Source: Alkalibacterium sp. AK22
Lineage (GTDB): Bacteria > Bacillota > Bacilli > Lactobacillales > Carnobacteriaceae_A
Reading direction: 5' to 3'
Assembly (NCBI RefSeq): GCF_000585255.1
Contig: NZ_JANL01000042.1
Coordinates: 62,001 to 126,000 of the forward strand
DNA length: 64,000 nucleotides
Part shown: positions 17,143 through 26,103 of the stretch, piece by piece
Numbering within the stretch: position 1 is the first letter of the stretch
How the letters are laid out: each line of letters opens with the position of its first letter
The notes under the pieces: generated by a model
What the model was told of the DNA's origin: nothing
What the model saw: only the letters and a program-made list of their open reading frames with translations
The model's database searches: none
Position numbers and translations under genes: made by a program

Positions 17143-18384
17143 ATGTCTAAATTATTTAATGTCTATTCTGAAATAGACCCGCTCAAATCGGTTGTGCTTA
17201 AGAGGCCAGGCAGAGAAGTAGAAAACCTGACGCCAGATACTATGCATGACCTGCTTTTTGACGATATTCCTTATCTGCCGGTCATTCAGCAAGAACACGA
17301 TGCTTTTGCTGATGTACTGAGAGAAAATGGTGCGGAAGTTCTTTATCTGGAGAAACTGCTTGAAGAAGCGATTAAAACAGACGCTGACCGGACGCATCTA
17401 GTGGAAGAGCTGCTCAAGGAATCGGGAATCGATGTCCCAGATATCCGTCAGGAACTAAATGCTTATTTCATGAATATGGATGCAAAAACAATGGTCGACA
17501 CGATGATGGCTGGTGTACGGACAGACGAACTGGACATTCAGTCGCATTCTCTAGGCTGGCTGACTGACCGGAAAAAAGAATCGCCTTTCTTGCTTCAGCC
17601 CATGCCTAACCTTTACTACACAAGAGATATTGCATCTACAATCGGCCAAGGACTGTCAATTAATAAAATGACCTATGACGCCCGCAAGCGCGAATCTCTT
17701 TTTATGGAGACGATTGTTAAGTCTCATCCTGATTTCAAATCAGATCACTTTTCGCTCTGGCGTGACCGCGGATCGCATACTTCAATTGAAGGTGGCGATA
17801 TTTTAGTTCTTAGTGAGGAAGTCATTGCGATTGGCGTTTCTCAAAGAACAAGCGGCCGGGCCATCGAAGAATTTGCACAGTCTCTTTTCTCAAAACAAAC
17901 TGCGTTTAAAAAAATACTGGCTATCGAGATTCCGCGTGTCCGTGCCATGATGCATTTGGATACGGTATTCACCATGGTCGATCGCGATGCCTTTACTATT
18001 CATCCGGGTATCCAGGATTTGGACCAGAAAATGTCGATATATATGCTTGAACCTTCCAGTGTGGAAGGGAAGCTGAAAGTGTCTCACCACACTGAGCTGG
18101 ATAAACTGCTTCAGACTGTCCTGAAGGTGCCGGAGATCAATATGATCCCCTGCGGAAACGGCGACGCGATAGCGGCTCCAAGAGAACAGTGGAACGACGG
18201 TTCCAATACCCTGGCAATCAGTCCAGGAGTTGTTGTCACTTATAATCGCAATCATGTATCCAACGAGCTGCTTAAAGAAAACGGGATAAAAGTTCTGGAG
18301 ATTCCATCCAGTGAGCTGTCACGTGGACGCGGTGGACCACGCTGCATGAGTATGCCGTTGTTTAGAAATTCTGACGGGAAATGA
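17143..18384 (+). CDS. arcA: Arginine deiminase
   Basis: A 413-residue enzyme that converts arginine to citrulline and ammonia, the first step of the arginine deiminase pathway. Active-site features are present: LKRPGREVENLTP at the N-terminus, SIEGGDILVLS with the substrate aspartate, the histidine in RAMMHLDTVFTMVD and the catalytic cysteine in GGPRCMSMPL at the C-terminus. AGGAGG precedes ATG 17143. Unusually, arcB, arcC and arcD are not adjacent; the gene stands alone between the YtxH-like gene and a terminator, so the rest of the pathway must be elsewhere or missing. Confidence 0.97.
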   Translation: MSKLFNVYSEIDPLKSVVLKRPGREVENLTPDTMHDLLFDDIPYLPVIQQEHDAFADVLRENGAEVLYLEKLLEEAIKTDADRTHLVEELLKESGIDVPDIRQELNAYFMNMDAKTMVDTMMAGVRTDELDIQSHSLGWLTDRKKESPFLLQPMPNLYYTRDIASTIGQGLSINKMTYDARKRESLFMETIVKSHPDFKSDHFSLWRDRGSHTSIEGGDILVLSEEVIAIGVSQRTSGRAIEEFAQSLFSKQTAFKKILAIEIPRVRAMMHLDTVFTMVDRDAFTIHPGIQDLDQKMSIYMLEPSSVEGKLKVSHHTELDKLLQTVLKVPEINMIPCGNGDAIAAPREQWNDGSNTLAISPGVVVTYNRNHVSNELLKENGIKVLEIPSSELSRGRGGPRCMSMPLFRNSDGK

Positions 18385-18418
18385 TTGTTTATGTGATCGT
18401 TATTAAGCGCAATTAAAA

Positions 18419-18470
18419 ACAGCCCGTACAGGCCGACAGATCATATGATCTGAGCCTGTACGGGCTGTTG
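18419..18470. terminator. Bidirectional terminator after arcA
   Basis: A perfect 15-bp stem (18419-18433 with 18454-18468) between convergent genes. On the minus strand the hairpin is followed by a GTTTTTAATT tract, so it is the stronger terminator for the DUF2188-type gene; the plus-strand T-run is weak. Confidence 0.85.
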
Positions 18471-18516
18471 CTTTGAGAGAGCAGCTGGCGGTATAATAGA
18501 TGAACAGGCTTTGAGC

Positions 18517-18945
18517 TTACTGCCTGTTTCCGTCTTTCGTGTACGTAATAACGGCTGAACTTTTGTTGTCAGCTATTTTTTCAGCCCGGCTAATGGCTTC
18601 GCTTTTAGTTTTAAACGTTGAGTCAGCCTGTTTGGCCTCTTTGGTTCGGACAATCCAGTGCTCTGACTCAAAATAAACCAGCACATCGTTGTCCAGCAGT
18701 TGTTCATTGGTTGTGTCCTGATGACTGTCATCTTTTTTCGGTGTACTGTCATACTTGAAACTTCTGATTTCATCCTCTGAAGCTTTCGCTGCCCATTCTT
18801 TAGCCTGCTTTGTGGCTATCGGAATGGCCTCGCTATCAGAATAGCCGTTGTCCAGCAAAGCGTTGGCGATAGCAATAGCCTTCTTTTTCACTACATGATC
18901 CAAATTCTTGAAGGAATCCGGGTAATCAGTCATATCCCAAGGCAT
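18517..18945 (-). CDS. DUF2188-type protein
   Basis: A 142-residue soluble protein in two parts. The N-terminal MPWDMTDYPDSFKNLDHVVK and IANALLDNGYSDSEAIPIAT region resembles a short ChaB-like helical domain seen in many Firmicutes; the C-terminal 60 residues (HWIVRTKEAKQADSTFKTKS, then EAISRAEKIADNK) form a DUF2188 domain. The function is unknown. AAAGGAAG lies 9 bases before the ATG. It converges on arcA and diverges from rlmA. Confidence 0.75.
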   Translation of the reverse strand: MPWDMTDYPDSFKNLDHVVKKKAIAIANALLDNGYSDSEAIPIATKQAKEWAAKASEDEIRSFKYDSTPKKDDSHQDTTNEQLLDNDVLVYFESEHWIVRTKEAKQADSTFKTKSEAISRAEKIADNKSSAVITYTKDGNRQ

Positions 18946-19033
18946 AAATAGATCTTCCTTTCCTGTAAGTTACATTCGTTATAACATGTAAAAAATCAAG
19001 CGTCTAATATTAACAACCGAAAAGAGGAATAAC

Positions 19034-19870
19034 ATGCTAAAAAAAATAGACAGGGCCCAGTTGTTTCTTGAAAAGCATCTGGAGCTGTTCCAGTGTCCGG
19101 TATGCAGAGAACCGTTTACAGCAGTAGCAAACCACCACCTGACCTGCCATAAGGGGCACCGTTTTGATTTGTCAAAAAAAGGAACGCTGCATCTAATGCT
19201 CAAGTCTCCTGAGTCTGACTATACGAGGAGCATGCTTGAAGCCAGACAGCGCATAGCACAAGCCGGTTTCTGGCATCCCCTGCTGGATAATCTCCTGACT
19301 AGAATAAAGGACCAGACTGGTGCGCTTCTGGACGTTGGAGGAGGAGAAGGGTCTCACAGTGCTTATTTGAAGCAGCAGGGTTTAAGCGGACCGCTCATTA
19401 GTTTTGATATTTCTAAAGAAGGTGTGAACCTGGCGGCCGCTTCTCATGAAGACGTTTTTTTTCTGGTAGCAGATCTGGCTCAGTCTCCGTTTGCTTCAGA
19501 TCAGTATACTACCTTATTGAATATCCTTTCGCCCTCGAATTACAGCGAATTTAAGCGCTTGTTGAAGCCGGGCGGACAAGTCATCAAAGTCGTTCCCAAT
19601 GCAGGTTACTTGAAAGAGCTTAGGGCTGTTAAAGGAGACAAAGCACAGACTTATTCCAACAAGCAAGTTGTTGATAAGTTCAGTCAGCATTTCGATCAGG
19701 TGACAAGCGAAACTGTTTACTACAGCTTTCGCTTAACTCCGGACCAAATTGACGATTTTATCCATATGACCCCGCTTGGTTGGCATGTGAAAAAAAAAGA
19801 TGAAAAAATACACACTTTACTGGAAGAAATTACAGTGGATTTGACTATTTTAACCGGAGAAATAGGGTAG
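19034..19870 (+). CDS. rlmA: 23S rRNA (guanine-N1)-methyltransferase RlmA-type
   Basis: A 278-residue SAM-dependent methyltransferase. An N-terminal zinc-binding module has four ligands (FQCPVCREPF, then a C/H-rich LTCHKGHRFD), followed by the Rossmann core with motif I LLDVGGGEGSHSAYL near residue 98. In Gram-positives RlmA(II), also called TlrB, methylates G748 of 23S rRNA; E. coli RlmA(I) acts on G745. The Gram-positive context favours the former. AAGAGG precedes ATG 19034. Confidence 0.87.
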   Translation: MLKKIDRAQLFLEKHLELFQCPVCREPFTAVANHHLTCHKGHRFDLSKKGTLHLMLKSPESDYTRSMLEARQRIAQAGFWHPLLDNLLTRIKDQTGALLDVGGGEGSHSAYLKQQGLSGPLISFDISKEGVNLAAASHEDVFFLVADLAQSPFASDQYTTLLNILSPSNYSEFKRLLKPGGQVIKVVPNAGYLKELRAVKGDKAQTYSNKQVVDKFSQHFDQVTSETVYYSFRLTPDQIDDFIHMTPLGWHVKKKDEKIHTLLEEITVDLTILTGEIG

Positions 19871-20198
19871 GGTCAGAAATAGGTGTAAAATAGCTTTATA
19901 AAGTCCGATTATGACACAAAAATCTAGTGATAAGCCTTGTGTTTTTATTCAGGAGATGCTAAGATATATTTCATAAGCTAATTTGATTCATTGGTTTTTA
20001 TCAGTCAACCCATCAGAAGCTGATAAAAACACGTGAGTTTTCAATGGCTTCATTAACGTATTGTTTCGCAGTGCTTGACACCGAAGCAATACGTTTTTTT
20101 GTGCATTCAGACAGGGAACACTCGAAATTTTCAAAAAAAACGATTATAATACATAGGTTGCTTGGTGTATAATACACTATAAATAGGAGGATGCAAGC
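19871..20198. other. Gap between rlmA and ddl with two hairpins
   Basis: No gene seen. It contains an 11-bp inverted repeat (19994-20004 with 20020-20030), then a strong terminator (20055-20100), then AT-rich sequence with two TATAAT hexamers (20155-20160 and 20168-20173) upstream of the ddl ribosome binding site. Neither has a good -35 at the right spacing, but one of them is likely the ddl -10. Confidence 0.6.
20055..20100 (+). terminator. Strong rho-independent terminator upstream of ddl
   Basis: A 14-bp stem (AACGTATTGTTTCG with CGAAGCAATACGTT, one G-T pair) around a 13-base loop, followed directly by a T-run. It lies 185 bases after rlmA and 99 bases before ddl, so it either ends the rlmA transcript or attenuates a longer ddl leader. 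Confidence 0.88.
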
Positions 20199-21221
20199 AT
20201 GAATATTGTAGTATTGGCTGGAGGTTACAGCCACGAAAGAGAAGTCTCACTGAGTTCCGGCAGTCTGATAGCAAACGCCCTGATGGAAAATGGTCACCAG
20301 GTTGTTCTGCTGGATCTGTATTTTGGAACAGATGTGGCCTCACATTTTGACGAGGCCTACAGCAAATTGAGGAAAGATAAATATGACTATAAAGTCAAGC
20401 GTGCAATACCAGACCTCGAAGCTTTGAAAGCTCAAAAAGAGAAACCGAATGAAATGATTGGGAACAATATAATCCCGATTTGTCAGTCTGCTGATTTAGT
20501 CTTTCTCTCCCTGCACGGAGAACTGGGCGAAAATGGTCAGTTGCAGGCTGTATTTGATCTTTACGACATTACTTATACCGGTACAGGATACGTGGGCAGC
20601 GCCATTGCCATGAACAAAATTTTGTCCAAGGAAATTATGGCCTCGCGCGGCATTATCACACCGGACTGGGAAGTACTTGATCAGCAGGACCAGCCAACGA
20701 GCTCAGTCCCTTGCGTCGTCAAGCCTAATGCAAGCGGATCGAGTATCGGGGTTTACATTGTTGAAGAGAAAGCGGACTTAGCTCATGCCGTTTCGGAAGC
20801 TAAAAAGTATTCAGAATCCGTTCTAATAGAAGAAAAGATTGAAGGCCGGGAATTTTCTGTAGGCGTATTGAATGGCGAGGCCTTACCAGCCATCGAAATC
20901 ATTCCTAAGTCTGGATTTTATGATTATGAAAACAAATACCAGGAAGGTGCAACAATCGAAATCTGCCCGGCTGAACTGGATCCCGAAATCGCTGAACGCA
21001 TGCAAGGCATTGCGCTGGATGTTTTTAAAGCGCTGCGCCTAGAATACTACTCCCGCATCGATTTCATGGTCACAGCTGAAGGCGGTATATACTGTATTGA
21101 GGCCAACACGCTGCCGGGCATGACACCGACTAGCTTATTTCCCCAGGAAGCTGCCGCTCATGGGATCAGTTACAACGAACTGTGCAACACGCTCGCACAG
21201 ATTGCCATCGATAAAAAATAA
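20199..21221 (+). CDS. ddl: D-alanine--D-alanine ligase
   Basis: A 340-residue ATP-grasp enzyme that makes the D-Ala-D-Ala dipeptide of peptidoglycan precursors. Visible are VLAGGYSHEREVSLSSGS, KPNASGSSIGVY, the omega-loop FYDYENKYQEGA and the metal site IDFMVTAEGGIYCIEANTLP followed by GMTPTSLFPQ. The omega-loop ends in KY rather than KF; in the ligases of intrinsically vancomycin-resistant lactobacilli and Leuconostoc this Tyr is Phe, so a D-Ala-D-Ala rather than D-Ala-D-Lac product is inferred. AGGAGG lies upstream of ATG 20199. Confidence 0.95.
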   Translation: MNIVVLAGGYSHEREVSLSSGSLIANALMENGHQVVLLDLYFGTDVASHFDEAYSKLRKDKYDYKVKRAIPDLEALKAQKEKPNEMIGNNIIPICQSADLVFLSLHGELGENGQLQAVFDLYDITYTGTGYVGSAIAMNKILSKEIMASRGIITPDWEVLDQQDQPTSSVPCVVKPNASGSSIGVYIVEEKADLAHAVSEAKKYSESVLIEEKIEGREFSVGVLNGEALPAIEIIPKSGFYDYENKYQEGATIEICPAELDPEIAERMQGIALDVFKALRLEYYSRIDFMVTAEGGIYCIEANTLPGMTPTSLFPQEAAAHGISYNELCNTLAQIAIDKK

Positions 21222-21269
21222 AAGCAGTACAGGCTAAAAACATCTGGTCAAAGAAAGAGGGGCCTAAGC

Positions 21270-22436
21270 ATGAATGAAGAACTTAAGCAAAAAATTATCC
21301 GGCAAGCAGAACGGATCGGGATAAACAAGATTGGCTTCACCCATGCAGATCCCTTTTATGACTTGGAACCCAAGCTGCATGCACAGCAGGAGAAAGGGCA
21401 CCATTCGGGATTTGAACACAAAATCATCGAAGAACGGATTTATCCTGAGAAAATCTTTGATCAGCCTCAGTCAATCATTGCGATTGCATTAGCATATCCG
21501 TCGAAGATGTCGAGAAAGCCACCAAGGGTCAAAGGTGAGCGCCGCGGAGAGTTTGCCCGAGCTTCTTGGGGCAGGGATTATCATGAGATCCTCAGTGAAA
21601 AAATGGACCAGCTAATTGCCTATATCCGCTCTGAGGCTGGAGAAGATGTGCGATTCAAGCCAATGGTCGATACAGGGGAACTCGTGGATGTTGCCGTGGC
21701 TCAGCGGGCTGGATTGGGCTTTATCGGACGGAACGGCCTGCTGATTACAGAGGAATATGGGTCCTATGTTTATCTAGGGGAAATTATTACAAATATTCCT
21801 TTTGAGCCGGATAAGGAAGTGGCCTTTGGTTGTGGGGACTGCACCCGCTGTATTGATGCTTGCCCGACAGATGCCTTGCTAGGTGACGGCCGTATGAATG
21901 CGAAGTGCTGTCTATCTTTTCAGACCCAGACTAAAGGCTATATGCCAAAAGAATATCGCCGTCAGATGGGTCACGTCATCTACGGCTGTGACATCTGCCA
22001 GATTGTTTGTCCCTACAATAAAGGGATAGATTCTCATTTTCATGAAGAGATGGAGCCTGAATCTGAAAATACCAATCCAAAATTGAAGCCGCTTTTGACT
22101 ATCTCCAATAAGGAATTCAAGCAGGCCTTTGGACCGCTAGCTGGTTCCTGGAGAGGAAAGAAACCTATCCAGCGTAATGCCATTATCGCCTTGGCCAACT
22201 ACCGAGATTTTTCAGCAGTTCCCGATTTGTTAAATGTCATCGATAACGATCCAAGACCGATGATCAGAGGGACAGCAGCCTGGGCTGTTGCCACAATTGT
22301 CAAAAAGCGACCAACTGATGACATTTTAAGCTTTTTGGAAGAGGCTGCTGAAAAAGAATCAGAGCCGGAAACGGTTCAGGAATTTGCTGAAGCAATTCAG
22401 GACTTGAAAGACCGTCTGAATAGAAAAAATAGTTAA
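21270..22436 (+). CDS. queG: Epoxyqueuosine reductase QueG
   Basis: A 388-residue cobalamin-dependent iron-sulfur enzyme that reduces epoxyqueuosine to queuosine at tRNA position 34. The DUF1730/catalytic part ([14 protein letters not shown], then [20 protein letters not shown]) is followed by two [4Fe-4S] clusters of the bacterial ferredoxin type ([16 protein letters not shown] and [13 protein letters not shown]) and a C-terminal HEAT-repeat tail. The tail lengthens it relative to the E. coli enzyme, as is usual in Firmicutes. It is 48 bp after ddl and 15 bp before trmL. Confidence 0.95.
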   Translation: MNEELKQKIIRQAERIGINKIGFTHADPFYDLEPKLHAQQEKGHHSGFEHKIIEERIYPEKIFDQPQSIIAIALAYPSKMSRKPPRVKGERRGEFARASWGRDYHEILSEKMDQLIAYIRSEAGEDVRFKPMVDTGELVDVAVAQRAGLGFIGRNGLLITEEYGSYVYLGEIITNIPFEPDKEVAFGCGDCTRCIDACPTDALLGDGRMNAKCCLSFQTQTKGYMPKEYRRQMGHVIYGCDICQIVCPYNKGIDSHFHEEMEPESENTNPKLKPLLTISNKEFKQAFGPLAGSWRGKKPIQRNAIIALANYRDFSAVPDLLNVIDNDPRPMIRGTAAWAVATIVKKRPTDDILSFLEEAAEKESEPETVQEFAEAIQDLKDRLNRKNS

Positions 22437-22451
22437 AGGAGAGTTAGCTTA

Positions 22452-22961
22452 GTGACGAATCATATCGCTTTGTTTGAGCCGCAGATTCCAGCCAATACTG
22501 GGAATATCGCCCGAACATGTGCCGGGACCAACAGCAGCCTTCATCTGATCGAGCCACTAGGGTTTAAAACAGATGACAAAAATTTAAAACGGGCTGGACT
22601 AGACTACTGGCATGCCGTTGATATCCATTACCATAAGGACCTGGAAAGTTTCATGACCTTTGTTGGTGAACGTTCTTTGTATCTGATTTCTAAATTTGCG
22701 GAAACAGTCTACTCGGATGCAGATTTTTCGGATCCAGAGCAGGACCATTTTTTCCTTTTTGGCAAGGAAACGACAGGCCTGCCGGAAAATTTTATGCGTG
22801 AGCATGCAAAGAAATGCCTGCGCATCCCGATGAACGATACCCACGTCCGGTCTTTGAACCTGTCCAATACTGCTAACATATTAGTGTATGAGGCACTCAG
22901 ACAGCAGGACTTTACTGGCCTGGAAAAAGTGCATACCTATGCTGATGATAAACTGAAATAA
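22452..22961 (+). CDS. trmL: tRNA (cytidine/uridine 34-2'-O)-methyltransferase TrmL
   Basis: A 169-residue SPOUT-class methyltransferase that methylates the wobble ribose of certain leucine tRNAs. All three SPOUT motifs are seen: [28 protein letters not shown] and [23 protein letters not shown] 22452 has AAAGGAGA upstream. Placed just behind queG, so two wobble-base modification genes are coupled. It is followed by a terminator. Confidence 0.93.
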   Translation: MTNHIALFEPQIPANTGNIARTCAGTNSSLHLIEPLGFKTDDKNLKRAGLDYWHAVDIHYHKDLESFMTFVGERSLYLISKFAETVYSDADFSDPEQDHFFLFGKETTGLPENFMREHAKKCLRIPMNDTHVRSLNLSNTANILVYEALRQQDFTGLEKVHTYADDKLK

Positions 22962-23024
22962 ATGGTTCAGCAGCAGGTCATCATGAGCCTGTGTTCTGTC
23001 CAGATATGTTTTATCCCAAACGAC

Positions 23025-23080
23025 AAGCCTGTCCCTGCTTCGACCAACCGTGAAGAGGGGACGGACTTGTTTTTTTATTT
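23025..23080 (+). terminator. Terminator after trmL
   Basis: CAAGCCTGTCCCT pairs with AGGGGACGGACTTG with one mismatch, then TTTTTTTATT. Confidence 0.78.
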
Positions 23081-23402
23081 ATATAAAAGCAAAACAACTG
23101 ATGGTGAGGATCAAATATCAGGTAAGTTGAATGGTGTACCGGACAAGAGCATACCAGTCAAATACCTTTAGGTTCTTTTCAAACCCGTGTTCAGTTTGGC
23201 TAATTACTCTGACCTTCTGCAGACAATTCAGTTCTACCGGGGATTGTAACAAGAAAGGGTGTAAAGTGTAAAAGCAAAGGACAACCGATTTGGTTTGTGT
23301 AAAGAGAGTACTGGCTTTTCAATATGATCTAAAAATGAAAGATAAAGGATACTCAGCGCGTCAGATCCTTTTAAGGCAGCCCATTCAGCTGAACCAAAAA
23401 AA
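23081..23402. other. Non-coding gap between trmL and argS
   Basis: About 320 bases between two terminators. The short open frames here lack ribosome binding sites and similarity to anything I recognise. I see no gene, repeat or RNA element. Confidence 0.6.
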
Positions 23403-23450
23403 CCCTCATGACAAGGCTGCTAGTCAAAACCAGCAGCCTTGTCATGAGGG
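23394..23450 (-). terminator. Terminator of argS
   Basis: A perfect 19-bp stem (23403-23421 with 23432-23450) and 10-base loop, followed on the minus strand by GTTTTTTGG. It begins 22 bases after the argS stop. Confidence 0.92.
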
Positions 23451-23472
23451 GATCGAACAGCCTGTTTACTTT

Positions 23473-25167
23473 TTACATCTCGTCAGGAGACTCAACACCC
23501 AAAATTCGCAGATCTTCTTTTAGAATATCTGTAACCGCAGAAACCAGAGCCAGACGGGCTTCTTTCTCAGGATGCGCATCCAGGACACGCACGTTGGCAT
23601 AAAAACGGTTGAATGCCTGTGCCAGTGTGATGGCATGTTTAGCGATAATTGACGGCTCAAAGTTCTCATACGCACGTCTAATGGTGTGTGGGTAATCGTG
23701 TAGCAGTTTGACCACTTCCCAGCTGTAATCGTCAGTTAAAGCCAGACTGTTGGCTGACTCAACGGTCGTCACGCCGGCTTTGTTCAAGATACTCATTGCA
23801 CGTGCTCTGGTATATTGAACATAAGGGCCCGTTTCCCCTTCAAACTGAACAACTTCTTCGATTGTAAAGTCAAAGTTATTGAGACGGTCATTTTTCAAGT
23901 CGTGGAATACAACAGCTCCTACACCGACCTGTTCTGCTACGCGCTCTTTGTCAGGCAGATTGGGATTTTTGTCTTCGATCTGTTTAAGTGCCTGAGCAGA
24001 GGCTTCGTTTAAAACATCTTCGAGCAGAACAACTTTTCCTTTTCGAGTGGATAATTTCTTGCCGTCTTTGGTAATTAAACCAAAGGGAATATGGTGGACA
24101 TCGTCTGACCAGTCTAGACCCAGTTCTTTCAAAACAGCAATCAGTTGTTTGAAGTGGTTGGACTGCTCCTGACCAACCACATAAAGTGATTGGGCAAAGT
24201 CATAATTTTTCTTTCGGTACAAAGCGGCAGCCAAATCACGTGTCATATAAAGAGTTGCGCCATCTGACTTTTTAATCAGCGCTGGATTCAGATCATACTT
24301 TTCCAGATCCACAATATAAGCGCCGCGATCCATAGTCAAAAGCTCTTTTTCATTTAGCAAGTCAACGACCTGATCCATCTTGTCATTGTAAAAGGCTTCT
24401 CCGCTAAGTGAGTCAAAAGAAATATTTAAACGGTCATAAACTTTTTTAAATTCTTTCAATGATTCTTCTCTGAACCATTTCCACAGTTCAACCGCTTCTT
24501 CGTTTCCGTCTTCCAGTTTTTTAAACCACAGACGGCCGTCATCTTCCAGAGTCGGATCGTTTTCAGCTACTTCATGGAACTTGACATACAGTGCCAACAG
24601 TTCCTTAATTGGTTCAGCTCTAACGGCCTCTTCATTGCCCCATTTTTTATAGGCAGTGATGAGCTTGCCGAATTGAGTTCCCCAGTCGCCCAAGTGATTG
24701 ATGCGAATAGGTTTGAAGTCTACTTTTTCAAGAATATGTGACAAGGCATTACCGATAACGGTTGATCGCAGATGTCCCATTGACATAGGTTTCGCGATAT
24801 TCGGGGATGACATATCGATTGGGACATTGCCGCCGTTTCCAATTGATAAGTGGCCATAGTTCCCTTTTTCAGCAACGACTTCGGACAAGACGCCTTGTGA
24901 AACAGACTCTTTGTTTAGGAAAAAATTGATGTAAGGGCCAACGACCTGCTTTTTAGAAATGAGGGGAGAAGAAATGTCCTCAGCGAGCTCCTGAGCAATA
25001 TGAGCCGGATTTTTTCTGAAGACTTTAGCTAGCTGGAATGCGGGAAAAGCGACGTCTCCATGCTCAGCATGCTTGGGTTTTTCAAGCAGCAAGTAAATGT
25101 CTTCTAGTGTTAAGTGCTCATTTAGTACTGAATAAATGGTTTCAGCGATTTGTTGTTTATAGTCCAT
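23473..25167 (-). CDS. argS: Arginyl-tRNA synthetase
   Basis: A 564-residue class I synthetase. It has the N-terminal Add-1 domain (residues 1-85), the HIGH-like SPNIAKPMSMGHLRSTVIGN near residue 118, a KLSTRKGKVV segment in the KMSKS position, and a C-terminal helical DALR anticodon-binding domain (about residues 440-564). ACAGGAGG lies 9 bases before the ATG. The gene diverges from argR across 292 bp and is preceded by a good promoter and a possible leader peptide. Confidence 0.96.
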   Translation of the reverse strand: MDYKQQIAETIYSVLNEHLTLEDIYLLLEKPKHAEHGDVAFPAFQLAKVFRKNPAHIAQELAEDISSPLISKKQVVGPYINFFLNKESVSQGVLSEVVAEKGNYGHLSIGNGGNVPIDMSSPNIAKPMSMGHLRSTVIGNALSHILEKVDFKPIRINHLGDWGTQFGKLITAYKKWGNEEAVRAEPIKELLALYVKFHEVAENDPTLEDDGRLWFKKLEDGNEEAVELWKWFREESLKEFKKVYDRLNISFDSLSGEAFYNDKMDQVVDLLNEKELLTMDRGAYIVDLEKYDLNPALIKKSDGATLYMTRDLAAALYRKKNYDFAQSLYVVGQEQSNHFKQLIAVLKELGLDWSDDVHHIPFGLITKDGKKLSTRKGKVVLLEDVLNEASAQALKQIEDKNPNLPDKERVAEQVGVGAVVFHDLKNDRLNNFDFTIEEVVQFEGETGPYVQYTRARAMSILNKAGVTTVESANSLALTDDYSWEVVKLLHDYPHTIRRAYENFEPSIIAKHAITLAQAFNRFYANVRVLDAHPEKEARLALVSAVTDILKEDLRILGVESPDEM

Positions 25168-25203
25168 AAAAAGACCTCCTGTTATTGAATAGCTTCCGAT
25201 AGC

Positions 25204-25254
25204 TTATTGATTCATTAAGGCATAAAAAAAGGCTGACTTTTGATCAGTCATCAT
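25204..25254 (-). CDS. Possible 16-codon leader peptide of argS
   Basis: In the predicted argS leader there is a small open frame, MMTDQKSAFFYALMNQ, with GAAGGA about 7 bases before its ATG. It overlaps a 5-bp hairpin (TGACT with AGTCA) followed by GCCTTTTTTT, arranged like a weak attenuator. It contains no arginine codon, so classical arginine-sensing attenuation is not supported. It ends 37 bases before the argS start codon. This may be chance; only the combination of promoter, ribosome binding site and hairpin makes it worth noting. Confidence 0.3.
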   Translation of the reverse strand: MMTDQKSAFFYALMNQ

Positions 25255-25290
25255 AAAGTCCTTCAGTTCACTTTAATGATTAGCACTTGT

Positions 25291-25319
25291 ATTATAGCAA
25301 AGCTAAGACTTTCAAGCAA
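25291..25319 (-). promoter_or_regulatory. Promoter of argS
   Basis: On the minus strand, TTGCTT (25314-25319) and TATAAT (25291-25296) are separated by exactly 17 bases. Transcription would start near 25284, giving a leader of about 117 nucleotides. No T-box sequence is present in it. Confidence 0.75.
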
Positions 25320-25384
25320 TACTAAGGATCAAGCGCCTTTTGTGAATCCTGCATGAAAAGTTACTAATTCAAAGTATTAAAATA

Positions 25385-25413
25385 GTGAAAATTACATGAA
25401 AATAAGGTATACT
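25385..25413 (+). promoter_or_regulatory. Promoter of argR
   Basis: GTGAAA (25385-25390) and TATACT (25408-25413) with a 17-base spacer. The predicted transcription start near 25420 lies just before the ArgR-box-like site at 25425-25440. Confidence 0.6.
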
Positions 25414-25424
25414 GATTATGACAA

Positions 25425-25440
25425 TATGAATACATATACA
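25425..25440 (+). promoter_or_regulatory. ArgR-box-like site before argR
   Basis: TATGAATACATATACA resembles the ARG box (TGAATWWWWATTCA) and sits just after the predicted argR transcription start, a natural position for autorepression. A related sequence precedes arcA. Confidence 0.5.
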
Positions 25441-25459
25441 AAAGAAGGAGGGGTGCACA

Positions 25460-25921
25460 ATGAAAAAAGTCGAAAGACAGATGATGATTAAACAGATCAT
25501 ATTGAACAATGACATTGCCACACAGGAGGAATTGCTGACTCAGCTGCAGAATAAGGGAGTCAAGGCGACGCAGGCGACGATTTCCAGAGATATTAAGGAG
25601 TTGAACCTGATTAAGACCAATAGTTCTGACGGGGGAGTCAAGTATACGATTTACCAGAATCATCATATGTCTCCGGAAGACAAACTGAATTCAACAATTC
25701 GAAGTGTGGTGACTGCTTATAACTGTGTGCAGTTCATGAATATTATCGTGACACTGCCTGGTAATGCACATGTCATCGGCGCGTTGATTGACGATATCGA
25801 ATTTCCGGAAATCGTCGGAACAGTTGCCGGCAATGATACGATTATACTAATCAGTAACACCAACGAAGAAGCACAGAAAGTTTATACTTATTTCGAGTCG
25901 GTCATGGCAGATACAAACTGA
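25460..25921 (+). CDS. argR: Arginine repressor ArgR
   Basis: A 153-residue ArgR/AhrC regulator. The N-terminal winged helix (residues 1-70; ATQATISRDIKELNLIK is the recognition helix region) binds operators, and the C-terminal domain carries GTVAGNDTIILI, whose aspartate contacts arginine in the hexamer. AGGAGG precedes ATG 25460. It diverges from argS, a common pairing in this order, and probably controls arginine genes including arcA. Lactobacillales often carry two or more ArgR paralogues; only one is seen here. Confidence 0.94.
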   Translation: MKKVERQMMIKQIILNNDIATQEELLTQLQNKGVKATQATISRDIKELNLIKTNSSDGGVKYTIYQNHHMSPEDKLNSTIRSVVTAYNCVQFMNIIVTLPGNAHVIGALIDDIEFPEIVGTVAGNDTIILISNTNEEAQKVYTYFESVMADTN

Positions 25922-26103
25922 CAGATTAAGGCACCTGTACGGGATACAAACCGCGGTCTGAGAGCTGATCAGCGGAGGAATGCTCCAGGTGTCTTTTTGT
26001 GTGCCTTCAAATAAAATAACGCTTGCAAAGCTTGCTTGCAGCACTTATAGTTTAATTGTATGCAGAACGGATCTGCACAATACCAGACGTGAGGGGACCT
26101 ACT

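Noticed and set aside
20000-20100. Riboswitch before ddl
   Set aside because: Two hairpins are present, but I recognise none of the known conserved cores; a terminator is the simpler reading.
22962-23171. Open frame directly after trmL
   Set aside because: It starts at an ATG adjoining the trmL stop but has no ribosome binding site, and it contains the trmL terminator hairpin.
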